Positions 12,201-20,000 of a stretch of DNA of 64,000 nt are shown here, piece by piece. Where the stretch lies: assembly GCA_964035575.1 (NCBI GenBank), contig OZ037910.1, forward strand, positions 124,001 through 188,000, in the 5' to 3' direction. The DNA is from Rhynchopus sp. YZ270_cl-10. Its lineage: Eukaryota > Euglenozoa > Diplonemea > Diplonemida > Diplonemidae. Position 1 is the stretch's first letter; each line of letters starts with the position of its first letter. A program made the position numbers and the translations under genes. The notes beneath the pieces are model-generated. The model saw only the letters and a list, made by a program, of their open reading frames with translations, was not told the origin of the DNA and made no database searches.

Positions 12201-15200
12201 ATCCGCCTGGTGGCGACGCATGTGCTGCAGCAAGCCCTTACGAGACAGGCCCCCGACCGCATCACTCGAAGACAAAATTCCCGCTCTGCATCCATCAAAG
12301 GGGCAGAACACCCGATCCGCATTGATGTGTCCCAGCTTGGTAGCCAGGGGGGCGGTGGTGGTGGTGTTGGTGGGGATGATGCCATCCAAATGCGCTGTGT
12401 CCAGCACTGCCTGCCGAGCCTCCTTCCTCATCTTCTCTGCCATCCCCTCCTTGGTCTTCCCCACCTCCGGGACAAGCTCCACTGCCTCAAAGTGAGAGTC
12501 ACAGAGAGCGATGACGACCGTGGGAAGTTTCGCTTGGAAGCTCTCCGCGTACGACTTGGCGACTCTTTTGCTACCAGGGGTGATGCGCACGAGGGGGTTC
12601 TCTTCCGACGCCTGCACCACCACGATGTTGATGCGGGATGCTGTCGCGGTGAGCTGAAGCCCCAAGTGGTTGAGGTGGGCCTCGCCGGTCACACCATTGG
12701 CAAACTCCGTCATGGCCTCCTGCGACCCCAGCACCTGCACCAGGCGGTTCGACACCTCCACTGCTGTGTCATACAGCTGCTTGCGCATTGCCCTCACGTC
12801 CGGCTGCGTGTCGTGGTCCCAGAGGTGTAGTGCCACATAACCACAATCATTAGTAGACACGTTGGGGATGCGTTTAGCTCCAAACTTCGCCAGAGTCGCG
12901 TCCACAGACACCGCCTGCTCTGTATACGCAGGAGCGTTCACGTTTGCGCACCCACCGGTCAACGCAAACGGGGACAAGCTTACCGGGTGCTCCGGATCAG
13001 CAGGGCGCAGGTCCCAGGGCGTCACCGCTCGCCACAACAACGACAGCAAGACCAGTAGGGACACCGCCAGCATGCCAAATGCCATCCCGATCCTACGAGT
13101 CCACCTGCGTGCTGCCACACGGCGCACCTCCAAGAGAAGAACCCAGCCAAGTGGGCGCGCGACGCCGACCAGTGCCACAAAACCCGCCAAACAACCACCT
13201 GCGGACCATGCAACCCACACCCACTCGGCTGCACGCACCGACAACTGACCCACCCCCATCACACTGGCTCTCACCAAGCTGGCAGCCACTCGGATCCCTC
13301 CGGTCCATCGGTGCACTCGCTCGCTCGCCCCTTCCAGCCACCGCCACCCCCTGCGTGCGCGGCACAGTCCCCGCAGCAGACCCACCCCCAGCACCTCCGC
13401 GTCCCGAAACAGCGCACAACCCAAAGCATGTGGCGCTGACCTCCCAAGCTCAGACCCCACAAAAACCAGAACCCAGATGGCCACACACTGCAAAGCACCT
13501 CTCAACGCATCGGCGACCCTGATCCTGCGGAAAACTGGGTGCGCTGCCGGGGAGGGCGGACGATTGCAGGGCGCCTTGCGCCGACGGAGCCTGCCCGCCT
13601 GTGACTTGGTCCAGTTCAAGGACCGGTGTCCTCGTCGCGTCCTCCTGGTCCTCCTGCCCACCAGCCACAAAATGAGATGACTGAGGGTAGGGGCGCGTCT
13701 GTCCTTCCACAGATCCAGGACCGCGAACGACACAAACACTCCCCACTCAGGTGCCTCGGCTACCCAGCAGGGGTCAGGCTGACGCAAGGAGGTGAAGACC
13801 TCCCAGAGGTTGCACCACCAGTCGAACCAAAACTCTATCTGTACACACCCCTTTTGCCACACCCGCATCATCACACAGCCACTCTGTCCTTCTCGCCCCG
13901 CAAGGCTGACCCCGAACACCAGCATACCTCGCTCACCACCCCCTAGGTTGTTGTCGCTGATGTTGTTGCTGCGTCTGCTGTTGATGTTGGTGCTGCTGTT
14001 GGACCTGCTGTTGGAACTGCTGCTGCAGAAGTCTTTGGAACTGCAGTTGAAACTGCTGTTGTGCCTGCTGTTGGAACTGCTGCTGGAACTGCTTTTGGAG
14101 ACGCTGTTGGAACCGCTGCTGCAGAAGTCTGTGGAACTGCTGTTGAAACTGCTGTTAAGCCTACTGTTGGAACTGCTGTTGGACCTGCCGTTAGAGCTGC
14201 TGCCGCAGAAGTCCTTGCTGTTGAAACTGCTGTTGTTGAGCCTGCTGTTGGAACTGCTGATGGACCTGCCGTTGGAGCTGCTGCTGCAGAAGTCTTTGGA
14301 ACTGCAGTTGAAACTGCTGTTGTGCCTGCTGTTGGAACTGCTGCTGGAACTGCTTTTGGAAACGCTCGTGGAACTGCTGCTGCAGAAGCCGTTGGAACTG
14401 CTGTTTAAACTGCTGTTGTGCCTGCTGTTGGAACTGCTGTTGGACCTGCTGTTGGAACCGCTGCTGCAGAAGCCTTTGGAACTGCTGGTGAAAAAGCTGT
14501 AGAGCCTGCTGTTGGAACTGCTGCTGTAAAGGCCTTTGGAACTGCTGCTGCTGCACACCAGGGGTGATACTGGGACCCCACCCAGGACTCCGAAGATTTC
14601 GTTTTTGCTGCTATCACAGTTGCAGCCACTGATGTGGTTGGGCATACATTGCCTCTTTTTGGGGATATCATGGGGGGAAGGGGGGTGTGGGTTGTTATGA
14701 CAACAGTTCTTTGCTTTGTTGCCTCCACACACGTTTTTGTTGCTGCTATCAAAGCTGCAGCTGCTTGGGTTGTTGGGCTCAAGAGGCCTCTTTTTGGGGT
14801 AAAAAAGGGGGGGAAGGGGGCTCCTGCTACTGCTGTTGATGCAGCTTAAGTTGTTGCTCCTGTTGCTGCTGTTGCTGCTGCTGTTGTTGCTGCTGCTCTT
14901 GTTGCTGCTGTTGCTGCTGCTGCAGTTGCAGCTGGTGTAGCATATGTTGTTGCTGCTGTTGCTGCTGCTGCTGCTGTTGCTGCTTTTGTTGCTGCTGTTG
15001 CTGCTGCTGCTGTTGCTGCTGTTGCTGCTGTTGCTGCTGTTGCTGCTGTTGCTGCTGTTGCTGCTGTTGCTGCTGTTGCTGCTGTTGCTGCTGTTGCTGC
15101 TGTTGCTGCTGTTGCTGCTGTTGCTGCTGTTGCTGCTGTTGCTGCTGTTGCTGCTGTTGCTGCTGTTGCTGCTGTTGCTGCTGTTGCTGCTGTTGCTGCT

Positions 15201-15338
15201 GTTGCTGCTGTTGCTGCTGTTGCTGCTGTTGCTGCTGTTGCTGCTCTTGTTGTTGCTGCTGGTGTAGCTCCTGCTGCTGCTGCTGATGCAGACATGCAGC
15301 ACCACCCACAACGCCCCCAAAAGGGCCTTCCTCCTCAT
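6216..15338 (-). CDS. LINE polyprotein: OTU-like, zinc fingers, reverse transcriptase, restriction-like endonuclease, OTU-like
   Basis: A single ORF of about 3,040 codons. I chose the ATG at 15338; the frame is open a further 26 codons upstream but without an ATG. In order on the minus strand: Ser/Asn/Gln-rich repeats (15270-13945); a basic, hydrophobic region with likely membrane-spanning stretches (about 13640-13015); OTU-like domain 1 (motif NDCGYVAL near 12840, CDSHFEAVEL near 12490); a C2H2-like finger and CxxC pairs (12310-12090); reverse transcriptase (about 11450-10200, with RGAQQGDPLGPLL and catalytic YLDDG at 10761-10775); a CCHC-type knuckle (9800-9690) leading into a restriction-like endonuclease (RPGDVYLP at 9589-9615, CLDITHVCP near 9550, then K-rich helices); OTU-like domain 2 (GDCAFEALL near 8830, GHYEPL near 8470); a Cys-rich zinc site (8330-8200); a Gln/Lys coiled coil (8020-7930); and a Ser-rich, basic tail. 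It should copy the element RNA by target-primed reverse transcription. The OTU roles (self-processing or deubiquitination) are inference. Confidence 0.88.
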   Translation of the reverse strand: MRRKALLGALWVVLHVCISSSSRSYTSSNNKSSNSSNSSNSSNSSNSSNSSNSSNSSNSSNSSNSSNSSNSSNSSNSSNSSNSSNSSNSSNSSNSSNSSNSSNSSNSSNSSSSNSSNKSSNSSSSSNSSNNICYTSCNCSSSNSSNKSSSNNSSSNSSNRSNNLSCINSSSRSPLPPLFYPKKRPLEPNNPSSCSFDSSNKNVCGGNKAKNCCHNNPHPPSPHDIPKKRQCMPNHISGCNCDSSKNEIFGVLGGVPVSPLVCSSSSSKGLYSSSSNSRLYSFFTSSSKGFCSSGSNSRSNSSSNSRHNSSLNSSSNGFCSSSSTSVSKSSSSSSSNSRHNSSFNCSSKDFCSSSSNGRSISSSNSRLNNSSFNSKDFCGSSSNGRSNSSSNSRLNSSFNSSSTDFCSSGSNSVSKSSSSSSSNSRHNSSFNCSSKDFCSSSSNSRSNSSTNINSRRSNNISDNNLGGGERGMLVFGVSLAGREGQSGCVMMRVWQKGCVQIEFWFDWWCNLWEVFTSLRQPDPCWVAEAPEWGVFVSFAVLDLWKDRRAPTLSHLILWLVGRRTRRTRRGHRSLNWTKSQAGRLRRRKAPCNRPPSPAAHPVFRRIRVADALRGALQCVAIWVLVFVGSELGRSAPHALGCALFRDAEVLGVGLLRGLCRARRGWRWLEGASERVHRWTGGIRVAASLVRASVMGVGQLSVRAAEWVWVAWSAGGCLAGFVALVGVARPLGWVLLLEVRRVAARRWTRRIGMAFGMLAVSLLVLLSLLWRAVTPWDLRPADPEHPVSLSPFALTGGCANVNAPAYTEQAVSVDATLAKFGAKRIPNVSTNDCGYVALHLWDHDTQPDVRAMRKQLYDTAVEVSNRLVQVLGSQEAMTEFANGVTGEAHLNHLGLQLTATASRINIVVVQASEENPLVRITPGSKRVAKSYAESFQAKLPTVVIALCDSHFEAVELVPEVGKTKEGMAEKMRKEARQAVLDTAHLDGIIPTNTTTTAPLATKLGHINADRVFCPFDGCRAGILSSSDAVGGLSRKGLLQHMRRHQADGAYIPDELLGHLGMSRCANDQCDMLLPQSKEVCNTCTVHFGEEGFTAPSPSSRGMLTDQDDLPSFEVMGTTRIQLKGGCPDKHLQLYSELFLRVLMDILEYQDEVAWKRLALFFTVLHRTRTERGGKDQERRLTSTWGKDLEAWKAGQYVALWEQTVEERKPRPSGWSDEDTDEGRRKRTIAKARAGLPSQAMSCATSDGLAPQTPATLEKLQTKHPAAADSKALEQADWPQPQEVPPVTVVEVMKALRSMPKSSAAGPSNVTGAHLRTLCLQRRAKGTLAALAAVLTSLARGNAPVEVAEFFAGANLVALRKPAKGPGLEEDVRPIAVGDTLRRLVGKILSARVRVPARTLLLRGNQVGVATARGAAVATDVISQYAVRNRGKGKVILKIDYRNAFNCVDRLSMLRAVDANLPELAPWVRWCYLEPSSLFYGGDTIRSQRGAQQGDPLGPLLFSLTIHQMALELKGHPGLDGTLWYLDDGSLRGSPKAVFEAYQVLCTRSSELGLEVNANKCELISTGGVSKEDLEAVGFTLNEGGQDAMGEGGFRLLDVDGFDFLGIPIGSAAFCEEYMAQKVDDSRRNLEALVDLGDSQAAFYVLRYCEGYCRMVFYMRGIPQCAEYLTAFDDLIDRCLAALLHDPDGALPELARAQAALPVALGGLGIRRTVDHRTAASLASQSGNLQLSQALDPAFTWDEERWNSAAEEYNSRVPVAFHVDRAQPKKILEQQSLSSAVIDAQADKLMQQLCMRDRARMKSLLLPLSGTYLTATPSARNQMSSADFAVVTRFRLGVAIHAEGTTCSACQGGQKRVVMDSFGDHTFGCPYSKHRVARHNALRDSVYRAAQGAGLDPALEETVRVELESKKRPGDVYLPVGVAENGPRCLDITHVCPTLPSYRTGASKFVGWSAKNQGQVKREKHERDLNKINTKFSPIVFEAFGGAGDEANLLIAQLGGLTTGQTSHLTGSAELRIRESIAVAYQKKVASSFLERGAMCVGIATLKREPCVEVDVAPSAEDMDRFGRRSAGAVEPLCDDANPDDDMSRPADRTEEQQGKRKRDVKPDHVEPPRKRTGRFDSATVIPEGPGLDVVREWEFLRECPAAQRPRATEQAAKLGASKVTWSFVAGDCAFEALLFATGRTDLTVEGLRQAAVKKVQGRADLSSAAVPNFGVWQRLMTSGDRGDERTWADAIAVAGAGEALEVSVVILNEFARPSLMVPRKRPKAVVLLLHSGDQDAADGSGSIPGHYEPLTMDPALQQHILSFEATGGKGECQSERPMAFVGAREAEASNTFLQCEQCSKLFDASDAHFCCHTCGGLACLHCAQGSKHCPLSQIGRAEYFSALSFLHSNVPAQAASAEGSGDPPPKRAPSPAVPAPEGEDVEEVDMPMAGEEGQQAEQKQQKHEKQRKQQKQQQQKADQVKKEALQRASDAWQQALEVRREHRRSWGPDLAALRGTFGDRQQELSRFLEEQNVRLDQAKAADRHRVEELTARHKRELAEDAKKMHAQYLEDCDRHPEAGESLRAEYDRQRCERHYAIAAKHESEQKATTLLLTAVNLSRQLEAERMVAYGRCFGVVCEGRLFLPCHAVRRAVGDDPEGLEPDCVGDWMALFGPQGASPCPGEFLYCWATQQPWSGNGEGDGDCPESVVARQAVRKIAGEAGYCDTWGKTSAVIVVREGRVSWGTPSRDQLEEEVGRQAEAADTEVRVKVEEMDDDEQEQEEDLDTAMEGADRSHSLSVEGIPDQKKQARVRELLRAQSEAWMWTEEERTERGGLFPCLTMGSPVPSSVTKWISLFHYRQGEKQDGRPLLSLPLSTATFTQWYEVMKVVGLHEWSVQEKCKAKSTLHALTDNRSSRGQAFAAESTRRENEARAAREGIGRQPQASSSSSSSSSTSAGRGTTTSIAQPAVSTSSSSSSAGRGNATSSAQPAPSPAPKGPQRHAAQGRSNTSNVFTDAVAQATQHVLSPQEVQRGRNGRGGGQKGRQSGGRKGKKGNKKN
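13945..14550 (+). repeat. Degenerate CTG/TTG-rich coding repeat, copy 2 block A
   Basis: Counterpart of block A in copy 1 but only about 600 bp. It uses the same ctgctgttggaactgctg-type units and shares the flanking unique sequence on both sides. The ORF stays open through it. Confidence 0.85.
14848..15272 (+). repeat. (TTGCTGCTG)n nonanucleotide microsatellite, copy 2 block B
   Basis: A 9-bp ttgctgctg repeat, nearly pure from about 15010 to 15240, lies near the 5' end of the LINE ORF. The gtgtagcatatg interruption occurs once (about 14930-14946), against twice in copy 1. Coding-strand reading is Ser-Asn-Ser in the long frame. Confidence 0.9.
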
Positions 15339-15497
15339 TTTTAAAAAAGCAAAAACCAAAAAACGAAAACAAAGAAGGACAAAACACACTACGCCTTGCG
15401 CTTCGCCGGCCTGCACTCCTCAACCGTTGCCCAGGGACCGCCCCGTGGAGGCGTACAAGGCTCACAATAAAACAAAGGAAAGGGGGAGGGAGGGAGG

Positions 15498-16022
15498 GTA
15501 AAAAGAAAGGACAAGTGTGTTGTAATGTGTAAAAAAATGGTCCCCTGTAAAAAAATGGTCCCCTGTAAAAAAATGGTCCCCTGTAAAAAAATGGTCCCCT
15601 GTAAAAAAATGGTCCCCTGTAAAAAAATGGTCCCCTGTAAAAAAATGGTCCCCTGTAAAAAAATGGTCCCCTGTAAAAAAATGGTCCCCTGTAAAAAAAT
15701 GGTCCCCTGTAAAAAAATGGTCCCCTGTAAAAAAATGGTCCCCTGTAAAAAAATGGTCCCCTGTAAAAAAATGGTCCCCTGTAAAAAAATGGTCCCCTGT
15801 AAAAAAATGGTCCCCTGTAAAAAAATGGTCCCCTGTAAAAAAATGGTCCCCTGTAAAAAAATGGTCCCCTGTAAAAAAATGGTCCCCTGTAAAAAAATGG
15901 TCCCCTGTAAAAAAATGGTCCCCTGTAAAGGAGGGAGGGAGGGAGGGAGGGAGGGTAAAAAGAAAGGACAAGTGTGTTGTAATGTGTAAAAAAATGGTCC
16001 CCTGTAAAAAAATGGTCCCCAT
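15498..16022 (+). repeat. 18-bp satellite (taaaaaaatggtcccctg)n with flanking duplicated spacer
   Basis: About 22 near-perfect copies of the 18-bp unit taaaaaaatggtcccctg occupy 15526-15930. A (GGGA)n tract plus a short spacer beginning gtaaaaagaaaggacaag occurs before the array (about 15484-15527) and again after it (about 15931-15990), where two more 18-bp units follow. The larger unit is therefore (GGGA)n, spacer, 18-mer array, present at least one and a half times. ORFs through it are repeat artefacts. Confidence 0.95.
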
Positions 16023-16023
16023 T

Positions 16024-16679
16024 GTAGCTAAGGAGCTAAGGAGCTAAGGAGCTAAGGAGCTAAGGAGCTAAGGAGCTAAGGAGCTAAGGAGCTAAGGAGC
16101 TAAGGAGCTAAGGAGCTAAGGAGCTAAGGAGCTAAGGAGCTAAGGAGCTAAGGAGCTAAGGAGCTAAGGAGCTAAGGAGCTAAGGAGCTAAGGAGCTAAG
16201 GAGCTAAGGAGCTAAGGAGCTAAGGAGCTAAGGAGCTAAGGAGCTAAGGAGCTAAGGAGCTAAGGAGCTAAGGAGCTAAGGAGCTAAGGAGCTAAGGAGC
16301 TAAGGAGCTAAGGAGCTAAGGAGCTAAGGAGCTAAGGAGCTAAGGAGCTAAGGAGCTAAGGAGCTAAGGAGCTAAGGAGCTAAGGAGCTAAGGAGCTAAG
16401 GAGCTAAGGAGCTAAGGAGCTAAGGAGCTAAGGAGCTAAGGAGCTAAGGAGCTAAGGAGCTAAGGAGCTAAGGAGCTAAGGAGCTAAGGAGCTAAGGAGC
16501 TAAGGAGCTAAGGAGCTAAGGAGCTAAGGAGCTAAGGAGCTAAGGAGCTAAGGAGCTAAGGAGCTAAGGAGCTAAGGAGCTAAGGAGCTAAGGAGCTAAG
16601 GAGCTAAGGAGCTAAGGAGCTAAGGAGCTAAGGAGCTAAGGAGCTAAGGAGCTAAGGAGCTAAGGAGCTAAGGAGCTAG
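16024..16679 (+). repeat. 8-bp satellite (GGAGCTAA)n
   Basis: Roughly 80 perfect tandem copies of ggagctaa run without interruption and end in aggagctagaaaa. Every frame carries stop codons or has no credible coding content. Each unit contains the palindrome AGCT. Perfect homogeneity suggests recent expansion. Confidence 0.97.
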
Positions 16680-17004
16680 AAAAATAGGGAGCTTTCTTTT
16701 TCTATCTCTACGGTCTGAGTAAGACTGCCACAATGGCAGTCCTACCAACCTTGCTATAAAATTGCGAAGTCTCAAAAGTCTATGCATCTATTAACAAAAA
16801 CAGAGAAAACTACCTGTGTGAGTGTCCACCCCAGCATCCACCTGACGTTTAGATAAAAACTTTGAAAAAGGCAGGAAAAAGTGGAGTTTGTGAAAGAATA
16901 ACTTGAAAAGACAGGAAAAGCTGTGACGCATACAGTGACGCGAGAGGGTATGTCCGCTCACAGGAACCCACGCATAAGCTTTCAACACCTCTCTTTGGGC
17001 TCCC
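16680..17004. other. Short non-coding stretch with a small hairpin
   Basis: There is no supported gene between the 8-bp satellite and the end of the metacaspase-like ORF. A perfect 8-bp stem with a 3-base loop (gactgccacaatggcagtc) lies near 16722-16742. The stretch may include the 3' UTR, or a last exon, of the upstream minus-strand gene. Confidence 0.5.
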
Positions 17005-20000
17005 TCACATCAACCTATTCGTCAATGGCGATGTCACCCAATGCTGCCAGTGGTTGTTCAGCGAGGGGTCACGCCTCTGCTCCATGTCACCCACAAGGTC
17101 ACCACCCAGCTGCCTTCCCTGCACACCCAGCCCGCCGTCTGCGACCCCCACTCCTACACCACTCACCTCGCGTATTGCCTCCACCCTTTTCCTGAAGGAG
17201 TCGGTTTGCTCCTTTAGTGCCTGGTAGCGCTGCTCTGCATCCTGCTTGCGCTTAAGGAGCACCTCGCCGTTTGTTGTATCCAACGCAGAGATAGAGAGCG
17301 CACTCTGGTCCACTGCAGACAAACCACCAGTTCCTGCACGAGGTGTGTGCTCCGGGGAGCGTGCAGGGCTGACAATTGGCGACACATTGTGCACGGTGTT
17401 GTCGAGGATACCTGAAGTAAAACGCTTCTGCGCCTCTTGGACCCACGCATTGTCGTTTGCACCTGGCTGGGTTCGACGCATAATGGCGTCTTGAGGCAGT
17501 TCTGGCCCATAGCGTTCGTGAAGGTCGCTAAAGAGTTCTTCCCAAGAGTTGAGATATTCACCTAGGATGACATCAAGCTGCGAAATCTTGCTTGGGTTCA
17601 CTCTGGAGTAATATGCGGAAAGGCGGCGACGGGCGGTGAAATACCCTTCCAACCCTGCCTCGGCTGCCACATGATCAAGAATTCCATCGTGTTGCGCGAA
17701 GGGCTCGCTGTGCAAACGCCTGACCGCCTCTTGAAACGACGCAGGGGCGTAACGCCGGCAGAACGTTGCCAGCTGTGCCTCACATTCCACAACCCCCTTA
17801 GGAGCATCTGCTGGTGCGTCCCCTGGTGTCAAATGCGGTGACGCGAGGGGTGCACCTAAAGAGGTGAACCCCGCCCCGTGGTGCAGGTGAATCCCACCTG
17901 AGGTCGCACAGCTGGGCACTGTGGGGAGGGATGAGGCTGTCTCTTCTGGGTACACCAGACCGTGCGGTGGGGGCGCACTGTCACGCACTGCATGCACCAG
18001 GTGCTGTGTGTTGTCGCCCACCGGGAGCTGTGGGGCAACATCGTTGGCGTGGCGTCCCTCTGTGTTGCTTGGTAGCTCTGTGTGATGTGGGTTCTCCTTC
18101 TTGGCTCCTTGCATCTGCAGCACACTCACACTCTTGCTGCTGCTGCTGCTCCGAGAAGTGGTGGAAGGTGATCCGTTTCGGTCCATGGTATGGTGGTGTG
18201 CACTCCTGGCCGTCTCCGTAAAGAAGAAGTCCGGTGAGACAGACTTCTCTTGCAGTGATGGCGCGGAACTCACCTCCTCTGGGCGTGCGTACGCTGCAGC
18301 AGCACGTTGCTGCGGGACGTTCACGTTCGCATTCGCGCTGAACAGACCACTACTACCACTCCCAGACCCTGCCCGCGGTGTCAGCGAGGTCACCTCTCCA
18401 TTTGGAAGAATTCCCAGACACAACACCGTGCTCAACGCAAACCGCCTGGTGCTTCCAACCTGCAGGGCAAGGGCAACAGCATCTCCCCCAAACCCCTCAT
18501 GCACGGCAAGCATCCCTGCTGCAAGCTGTGCCACAGTGGGCTCTGGAATTCTGTTCAGCGTTGCCATGTACGCAGCGACACATCCATCACCACCTGACAC
18601 CGCCACCACCATTCCACCACGTGGCCGTACCCGACCCTCCTCTACAGTCAAATCAGGGGATCTGCAGACAACCTTGTACGGTGTCCCCACTGCGTTACCC
18701 TGGCAGATCAGCGTTGCCTTGCAGCCTTCGGGCAGGGTGTTGGTCAGCGTTTCGTACATCACCGCCACCTTTGGCACAGCGTCCAGCAGCACGAACACAC
18801 TGTCTCCAGCCTCCATCTCTTCCGACAACCAGGAGACGTCCCCTGCGGACACCCCTGCAGAGTCCTTGCACCGCACCTCTCCACCAAATCCGTGACGTAC
18901 AAGAAAGCGTGCCACTTGGCGGGTCACCCCAGGGTCGTCACTGACGAGAAGCGCTTTGTAAGAGCCAAGAATCTGTGATGCAGTATGAGACCCGACCACC
19001 CCTTTGCGGTTGCCGGAGGACCCCTCGCTGGGGACAGAACTGTGCTCCAGACGCGGCGTCGTCGCGGTGCTGTGCATGCTCGCAAAGCCGTGCGATTGAT
19101 TCATATGGTTGCCCTGAGGCGGTGCACCTAGCTCCCTCTCCGCCACCACCACTGCAGGCCCCCTCTGCGCTGGCAGCACGCCCAAGCAGAACGGCGCGTC
19201 CCCTTGCACCCCTTGCGGGGTACTTCCAAGACAAACCCCAACAGTCTGCGTGGACATTCCTTGTAGAAGGTGTGGTACCGGCATTTCAGCGGAGCCGTGA
19301 ATGGAAACGGCCGCGCAGAAGCCATTGAAGACTGACCCCACCACAGTCTCCCTCCCAGCTGTGGCAGAAAGACTGCAGACCTGGGCCTGGACGTACCCAC
19401 CACCAGCCCCCTCCACTACCCTATCCTGCACGACCCCATGCTCAAACGTAAGGTTGCGTGGCAAAGTAAGTGGAGCCCCTCCCCTGCTCAAGTCAAAAAA
19501 GCAGGTCAATCTGACCCCTGCGGGGAGGGGTTCCAGTAGTGCCCTTTGCAGCTCTTTGTCTGTGATAACGCCGTTTGCTTCACAGTCGAGTGGGGCAATG
19601 GAATGGGTCAATCCGTCCGCATGAGGCCCTCCATGTCCGATGAAGGCGAAGACCAGGCTGTCCCCCGGCTGTGCGTCGACCACCAACCATGCTATGGCAC
19701 TCAACACCCCAGCCTTCGTTGGCGCTGCTGCGGAACGTTCCACGAGAACCTGACGTTGCGCGGAAAACCCTGCACCTTGGAGACACCCTTGCAACGCATA
19801 CATGGTGTCCTCCACCTCCAAAGCCCATGAGGTGCCGTGATACGACACTGCGATGTACACTGCCTTCGAAGCACCTGGGATGAGAGGGGCACGTGTACTG
19901 TCACCTCCACCTCCTCCACCTCCTCCCACCACAGCGGACCGCACCGCAGGCTCAGCAATCGGGTGGACGGAAGGAAAAGGATCTGAGCGGAGTTCAGGAT

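Noticed and set aside
15526-15930. Regular direct repeats that could suggest a CRISPR array
   Set aside because: The 18-bp units are head to tail with no spacers, in a eukaryotic context; it is a satellite.
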